NCBI RefSeq assembly: GCF_023278565.1
Contig: NC_064681.1
Coordinates: 4,752,189 to 4,816,188, forward strand
Source of the DNA: Colletotrichum lupini
Lineage: Eukaryota; Ascomycota; Sordariomycetes; Glomerellales; Glomerellaceae
Direction: 5' to 3'
DNA length: 64,000 nucleotides
Of this stretch, positions 58,258 through 64,000 are shown in pieces. The notes under the pieces are model-generated. The model ran no database searches, was not told where the DNA came from, and saw nothing but the letters and a program-made list of their open reading frames with translations. How positions within the stretch are numbered: position 1 is the stretch's first letter; every line of letters starts with the position of its first letter. The position numbers were made by a program, and so were the translations under genes.

Positions 58258-58366
58258 TCCGAGTACGGGGGAAGAACTAATCAGGCATTATTCCGATTTA
58301 TTTCTACTATATCTGCAAATCAAAAAAATTATATCTTAGAGAATTTGGAGAAAAGCTAGAGACCAT

Positions 58367-58400
58367 TGTACTGTCGCCTTGTAGCAGTCGATGGGATAAA
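58367..58400. repeat. 34-bp perfect inverted repeat, right arm
   Basis: Exact reverse complement of 58224-58257 (ends GCAGTCGATGGGATAAA). The match stops at one base on both sides. It ends 84 bp before the Fot-type transposon. Either a small foldback/MITE-like element or an RNA hairpin. Confidence 0.9.
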
Positions 58401-58483
58401 TGGGCACTTGAGGAATGAGATAGATGTCTCGTTGTTTTAGAGTCGGCATCAGTACAAATCTCTAGTTTTTCTCTAGTTTGATA

Positions 58484-58528
58484 AGTCAAAGCACCCACTT
58501 TTGGGCACCCCCCCCTTTTGGGCACCCC
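58484..58528. repeat. Left terminal inverted repeat of the Fot element
   Basis: Starts AGTCAAAGCACCC and contains two direct copies of TTTTGGGCACCCC separated by C residues. It matches 60326-60371 in reverse complement except for one C fewer in the C run (8 against 9). Confidence 0.92.
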
Positions 58529-58659
58529 CAAAAATCCCTCCCAGCTACCACATTAAAACCCTACCTATTATTTCAATTTAACATAATAATTACAAAAATC
58601 GTCCAAATGCATTCCTTTTTAGCATACTTACTAATTAATAGGTAATAGTATTATATACC

Positions 58660-60240
58660 GAAAATGAGCTCTAATAAGTACTTAATATTATTAAAAACGG
58701 TCTCTCTATTAAAAGGGCCTCGATTGAGTTTAGGGTTCCTAAGATAATACTTTAGGGTCGAAAGAGAGGCTACTAGACGAGGGCGAGGGTATTTGCAGAG
58801 CTTTAGAGGCTTCTTTTATAGTAAGAAGACTAGCTAGCTTAATAAATTCGTATATAGTATTACCTAGGTATTATACTAACTTATAAATAAGTTAAGGAAT
58901 TTACTAAGCGAGTTCTAAGGTCCTAGGGGGATAATAAACTACTTAATAAAAGATAGATTAACGCTTTTATTAAAAGGAATTTATTAATAAGGGTTTAGAA
59001 AAGTTATTTAATTAATTCACGCTACGTTTATAAAGCTATTACTAATATAATTAAATAATAGTTTAGATTACTTAATATACTAGAGATTAGCGGTATTAAA
59101 TAGGCTAATAGGTATAATATAAATAAGACTAGTATAATAGAGGGTAAGGGAGCTAATAAGCTAGTCTTAGGTATAGTAGAGGCTATAGTAGTATAAAAAA
59201 AAGAGCCTAGTTCGCGTACCTAAGTAACGATTATCGAGTATATCTCTATTAATAGTAGAGCTATTAAACTACTAGTTATTTATAAAGGAAAGTCGGTTTA
59301 ATAGTAGTAGTTCCCTCTTTAACTTACTACTTATAATAGTTAGAAGTTTATAATAATAGATAATAGCTAGACGACCGACGAGACTGCCCTTTATTAGCTA
59401 AAGGAAGTGTTCTTATTATAAACTAAGACCCCCCCTATTAGGGGGCTTAGTAAGCTAAACTAGCCTCGACTATTAGTACTAAATAGGTATAGGAGTTATA
59501 CGACGATAGAATTTATATAGGAGTACTATAAAAATAACGTCTACTTATTATTTTTATTACTATACGCTTCCTATATCCTCTAGTTATTAAATATAGCTAT
59601 CTTTAAGCTTATTAAGTCTATATATAAAAAGGAGCTTAGTAAGGAGGATATAATAAATAATTCTATTATTATTAAAAAGCGGTACTTCTTAAGCTACTAC
59701 TAGCTTGCTCGTTTAGCTAGTCTAACGTCGTTAAATATATAAAATAAGTAGAAAGTAACTAGACTATAGCTACCTAACATAGCTAAGCCACTTCTTAACC
59801 CAATAGTCTTACCTATATAAGTCATACTATCTAAAAGGGGCACAGAAGCTAGGTAGACGACTAGTAATACTAATAGACTACTTAACTAAGCATTAGCGAC
59901 CTCTATTATTAACTAATTAACTCCTAAGAAGGCTAGCGAGCTCTATAATTACTTAAAGCTATTTATAAAGCTTAGTCTAAATAATAATACTTAACGACTA
60001 CTATTCTAAAAGGTAAAAAAAGCTTTTAGGGAGCAGGCTTATTAATTAGCCATATCTCGGTACTAAGTTCGAGTTCTTAAGGCTAGGATTAAGCGTATAA
60101 AGCCTAGGAAAAAGAAAACTATATATCTAAACCTAAACACTAGGTTTGCGGATATTTAGAACGTATAAAAAGCTTAAGAGGACTTTAGTAACCGTTTAGT
60201 TAGTCCTAATCGACTCGCAGGGGTCGAATTACTTAGGGAG
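58660..60240 (+). pseudogene. Fot/pogo transposase remnant
   Basis: Plus-strand reading shows the N-terminal CENP-B-type helix-turn-helix (NIIKNGLSIKRASIEFRVPK, then a block ending QVKEF/KEFTKRVLRS). It then shows the catalytic-domain tail (YYKNNVYLLFLLLYASYIL, where intact elements have LLFLPPHSSHxLQPLD, then IAIFKLIKSIYKKELSKEDI), and a charged C-terminus (LKARIKRIKPRKKK, NTRFADI). Stops come from Gln/Trp codons and Pro/His to Leu/Tyr changes, all RIP-type. Not functional. Confidence 0.85.
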
Positions 60241-60325
60241 AATTTTGATTATATTATTGTGGTAGTGGAAGGTAGTTAATTAATTGATTGTGGTTGGTGT
60301 TGATGTTTGGATGCCATGTTTTGTT

Positions 60326-60371
60326 GGGGTGCCCAAAAGGGGGGGGGTGCCCAAAAGTGGGTGCTTTGACT
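60326..60371. repeat. Right terminal inverted repeat of the Fot element
   Basis: Reverse complement partner of 58484-58528, ending GTGGGTGCTTTGACT before the TA duplication. A 9-G run replaces the 8-C run of the left end. Confidence 0.92.
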
Positions 60372-60607
60372 TACTCAAAGCAAATTCGTAATTAAGAGAA
60401 TAATAAACACAGTGTTAGATGAGTATGAAATTGACAAGACCCCTTAAAAAGCTACGCATAACACGGGAAGATTCATTTAGAATTTACGCCATGACCTTTA
60501 ATCCTAAAACTAGATTGTAATTCAGTTTACTGTCAGGTGTAGTAGAGATTCCGCTCCGCATAATCCTCCCGAATGATTTCGTTATAGACAAAGTCTAATT
60601 CTAACCC

Positions 60608-62595
60608 TCATTCCGAAGTCTTTTGGTCTGTAGTCCCAAAATCCAAGCCCAGCTCATACGCATTGTTGGCCGTTACACTGTCGTGCTGACCAAGAATAAC
60701 CTGAATTCCCTATAATTTAAGGGTCAGCCACCGACTTTCCCTTATAGTGAGAATGAGAAGAAGAAGACAATGATGCTCACCTCGACTTGGAATCTATGCC
60801 CGTATGCAAGCCAGTAGCTCTCAACAATGATTATGAAGATTGCGACCACGATTAAGACGTAATCTGCTATGTTGTTAGTACATACCAATCTACCTGGGGG
60901 TAGGGGTGAGATGACTCATGTTATCACTGGTGACTGGCAGAGCGACGGGGAAACAAAAGAACTGGTATTTGTTAGCATTTCCATTTGTCGACGAAAGCAA
61001 AAAGGGCTTACGATTGAAGTGACAGAGACAAATAAAGCAGCAATCAAGTTGATACCATAGCCACACCTCCCCAACCTGAATGGTGCATTCGGCACTTGAT
61101 GCTGCGACAGAATATCTCGCCCCCTTACAAGCAGGGCGATAATGGGAAATGCATACGAAACATTCAAAAAGATAGTGCATGACGCTATGTATGCTCCAAA
61201 GGCAACCGTGGGTCCCAGATACAACGTTCCGAACAGGATGTTGAAGCCATAGCACATTAGTATGGTGTTAGTAGGGACATTGTGGCCTGGAGTAATGTGT
61301 GAAAAGCATTTAGGGAACAGGATACCGTTATCTCGTGCCATGGAGTAAAGAAGCCGACTAGCGCTGGTAGTGCTGGCAGTGCATCCATTGATGAAGCAGA
61401 CTGCAAGCATAATGGTCATCACACAGGTTGCGGCCGGATTTCGAGTTGCTTGTAGCATGAGTTCCACAATGGGCATGCCAGTGTTGGTTGCAAGGACCGT
61501 CGTTGGATCGGTGAAGCAAAATAGCATAACAAGAATGAAGGCAAAGCCACTGTTCGATATGTAAGTGTGCTAGTAGGTGGCAAAGGGAGCGGTATACTGA
61601 CGTCACTCCTCCAACAACAATAGAGTAAATCATGGCCCGTGGGGCGTCGCGGGATGGATTAGGCATCTCTTCCATCATATGGAGGATGACGTCGAAGCCA
61701 ATGAGGGAAAGAGCGGACTGTAGAAGACCGAGAACCCAGGCAATGCTGTCGGGCCAACCTGTCTTGTTGTTGAAGGACGTGAATACGTAGTCTGCGTTTG
61801 TCTTGTCGTGGAGAGACAAGAGAATGATGCTGATGATAATAACACCAAGAATCGACCAGAACACTTCATGATGTGAGCTCTTGACAAGCAACAGAAACTT
61901 CGAGGTTTGGGTCTCCTTACTAGCGAAGTCATTCCATTTGCCCAGGATTCTATTGCCCCAAATGTTACCGACAGTGGCGAATGTTAAAATGGCGAGAAAG
62001 ATTAGATATGTATTCCATTGCGTGACTACAAATCTTCCATTAGAGGCGACGACAGACGCGGCGCACACGAATTGAGCTGGATTGGCGTAAGCTATAGTCA
62101 ACTGCAGGCTGCGAAGGATCGATATTTACCGGCGAAAAATCCTTGGACAGTCACAACGACTAGCCATCCGACAATGTTTGTCCAGCCGACCCAAAAGCTC
62201 TATGTCCAGTTTCAGTACATCGAGCAACCAAAATGGGCTGGGGAGAGCGATTTACCATGACTCGTTTCCACTTATTGGTGCAAAGGGCATAGACGAAGTG
62301 GTACTGGCCACCAGCTGTAGGCCATATGGAAGCTAGCTCGCCGAGGCTCGCCGTCAGGGCGAGGTTGCATAAAACACAAAAGACGAAGCCGTAGAGAAGT
62401 GAAACAGACCCGCCAGACGGAAGCACAAGTCCGATTGAGCCTGCTAGAGCAATCCAAGTACTTTGAAGTGCGTCTGTCAACTACATGCTCCTTGAGGGAA
62501 CGAGACTGGGCTTACTTCAGAATCGCAAAAGCCATTGCCACCATGTTGAGGCCAGACAGGCGGGCCTGAAGGTGGCCATTGTTCGGAGGCGACAT
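60608..62595 (-). CDS. APC-family amino acid / choline / GABA-type permease
   Basis: Plasma-membrane permease of the fungal amino-acid/choline transporter group (Uga4/Hnm1-like), 538 aa with about 12 helices. Exons, minus strand: 62595-62516, 62460-62256, 62199-62130, 62091-61602, 61549-61012, 60961-60916, 60866-60781, 60709-60608. All joins keep frame and rebuild family text: FAILNTWIALAGSIGL, GELASIWPTAGGQYHFVYAL, GWTNIVGWLVVV, LIGFDVILHMMEEMPNPSRD and TSASRLLYSMARDNGILFP. Start Met (MSPPNNGHLQARLSG) gives an N-terminus about 30-40 residues shorter than usual. The third intron would be only 38 nt. Other joins use 49-71-nt introns. Nearest gene to the telomere. Confidence 0.88.
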
Positions 62596-63120
62596 CACGG
62601 CTGGAGTGAATGAAATGTTGTACGGTCGTTTCGAGTCGTGGACTTGAAAACCGACCACCTTATGGCTGGACTTGCAATTCATACTAGAGCGCAAGTGGGC
62701 TGCCCATCTCATTTGTAGTTCATCAGCGAAGACTGGGTGGCAGATAACGAGGTATCATGCCGTTCAACACGCACAAGCTGAACAACGAGCTACCCTTCAT
62801 GACAGGCAACATGACGGTATCCTTCATCCGAATCTGCGGCGATGTCTTATCTGCTTGGACGAGTGAAACTCGTGACAAGCCTCGAATGCTATCTCATGCG
62901 TTACCGAAGATTGAGTCTAAGCGATTCCCAGCCAATTGGGTTTCGCTTATCTCTTTCATGAACTGCTCTGAAAATTGCCGGATTAAGGAAATTCGCGAGC
63001 ACTCTGCATGGCGGGACAAAGCTAAAGTGCGGGGTGTAGAAGGTATCCTAAGGCTATACGGCAGACTACAAGAGGCACTCTGCCAAAACACTTTTTTTAT
63101 ATATCAAAGTAGAAATCGTA
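62596..63120. other. Last unique DNA before the AT-rich subtelomere
   Basis: Upstream of the permease. An open frame of 123 codons (62757-63128, plus) has no recognisable domain and may be chance. An in-frame Met at 62712 could extend the permease by 39 residues that do not look like the family. Confidence 0.4.
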
Positions 63121-63886
63121 TTTTATAATTACCCCACTACCTAGGATAGGGTTTAGACTAGTATAATAATTTATAAATAGGGGTTATAAAGATTTATAGC
63201 TTAAGAAATATTTTAATTTTATAATATATTAAACTGTATAATAATATATAAAATTGCGTAATATCGTACCCCGATATAAAAAATTTTCTTCTCTTTATAA
63301 CTTTATTATAAAAATAACTATTATTCTTTACCTTTTTATAAATAAAAATCACTTTTTACTTAGGTTATTAAACTAATAGCTCGTTTATAAATATTATAAT
63401 ATAGATTTATAATAACTTCTAATCTTTATATAAAACGTTACTAAACTAATTAACCTTATAATACCTCTTCGTAAAGCTATTTTAAAATAACCGATTAATA
63501 ATAATATTTATATAAGCTCTATCCTTTTTATATAATAAGAATATATAAACGTATAAGCCTCGATATTAATAAAATCTCTTTTTATAAGCTTAAAAAAGCG
63601 GGAACGAAGTATTTAGTAAATAAAAAAAGAGCTAAAATAATCGCTAATAATTAATATCTTTATTATATTATATAACGTATCCTTTTTTAAAAACGAACTC
63701 AACGGTTTCTAAGTAACGACTTATACTAACGTTTAAGTTATTAAAAAGTTTATTAAGAAAGTTTAGTTTAATCGCTTCTTAACGTTTACTTTATATTAAG
63801 ATATAATACGATTTATTCTTTTATATTTTATAATAAACTAACAAATTCTTTTAATAAAGTAGATAGTATTTTTAATTAATATAAGG
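63110..63886. repeat. AT-rich, probably RIP-mutated subtelomeric sequence
   Basis: About 780 bp of sequence rich in TTATAA, TAATA and similar, with the same skew as the three transposons, running directly into the telomere. No protein remnant was recognised. RIP acts on duplicates, so this is likely a decayed subtelomeric repeat or transposon piece shared with other chromosome ends. Confidence 0.65.
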
Positions 63887-64000
63887 TTAGGGTTAGGGTT
63901 AGGGTTAGGGTTAGGGTTAGGGTTAGGGTTAGGGTTAGGGTTAGGGTTAGGGTTAGGGTTAGGGTTAGGGTTAGGGTTAGGGTTAGGGTTAGGGTTAGGG
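63887..64000 (+). repeat. Telomere, 19 x TTAGGG
   Basis: Nineteen uninterrupted TTAGGG units (114 bp) reach the last base of the window. The G-rich strand points 5'->3' to the right, so the right edge is the physical chromosome end. No degenerate units are present at the inner junction (ATAAGG then TTAGGG). Confidence 0.99.

Larger units (their letters stand above)
58484..60371 (+). mobile_element. RIP-degraded Fot1/pogo-type DNA transposon (Tc1/mariner superfamily)
   Basis: 1888-bp element bounded by inverted terminal repeats of 45 and 46 bp and flanked by TA on both sides (58482-58483, 60372-60373), the standard target duplication of Tc1/mariner elements. The ends read AGTCAAAGCACCCACTTTTG, as in Fot-like elements. 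The interior is AT-rich with a plus-strand transposase full of stops (see next entry). About 130 bp at the right end escaped RIP. Inserted between the MFS transporter and the permease. Confidence 0.93.

Noticed and set aside
62757..63128. 123-codon plus-strand frame beside the telomeric AT block
   Set aside because: No recognisable domain and it runs into RIP-type DNA; not supported as a gene.
1..64000. CRISPR arrays, tRNA or rRNA genes, secondary-metabolite backbone genes
   Set aside because: No repeat-spacer array, no convincing T-loop or cloverleaf, and no polyketide or peptide synthetase frame was seen.

Overview
The window is a chromosome end of a filamentous ascomycete. It finishes at base 64000 in 19 perfect TTAGGG repeats running 5'->3' toward the right edge. 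Genes carry short introns (38-140 nt) with GT..AG ends and CTRAY-type branch sites. The protein set (full-size PDR transporter, Zn2Cys6 regulator, CENP-B-type Fot transposon, GH28, subtilase, M35-like protease) is that of Pezizomycotina, probably a Sordariomycete. Long AT-rich tracts with C->T / G->A damage in transposon reading frames indicate RIP (repeat-induced point mutation). I cannot name the species.

Layout. 1-4610: RIP-degraded Ty3/gypsy retroelement on the minus strand, running off the left edge. 4611-32510: gene-bearing block with a GH28 pectinase, a DUF3602-type small protein, a HypX-like formyltransferase/enoyl-CoA hydratase fusion, an ATRIP/Rad26/UvsD checkpoint protein, CDP-DAG synthase, a class II aldolase-family protein, a PDR-type ABC transporter, an old yellow enzyme and a DJ-1/Hsp31 protein. 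32511-39546: a complete RIP-degraded Ty1/copia element with 205-bp LTRs and a 5-bp target duplication. 39547-58483: accessory block with a Zn2Cys6 factor, a secreted subtilase, a decayed GH51 arabinofuranosidase, a secreted M35-like metalloprotease that appears frameshifted, a PAPS-dependent-type sulfotransferase and an MFS sugar transporter followed by a 34-bp perfect inverted repeat. 58484-60371: RIP-degraded Fot1/pogo transposon with 45/46-bp inverted ends and TA target duplication. 60608-62595: amino-acid/choline-type permease. 63110-63886: AT-rich subtelomere, then telomere.

How the genes relate. The left block mixes core genes (CDS1, checkpoint, HypX-like) with tandem minus-strand genes of xenobiotic/carbonyl stress (ABC transporter, OYE, Hsp31-like), and two AP-1/Yap1-type TGACTAA sites lie upstream of the OYE. 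The telomere-proximal half is enriched in secreted hydrolases and transporters, with pseudogenes and transposons, as usual for fungal subtelomeres. The least expected single item is the HypX-like protein: in bacteria HypX makes the CO ligand of [NiFe]-hydrogenase, an enzyme not known from these fungi.

Limits: exon borders come from reading splice signals and protein family continuity by eye. No database search was possible, so family names rest on recognised motifs.
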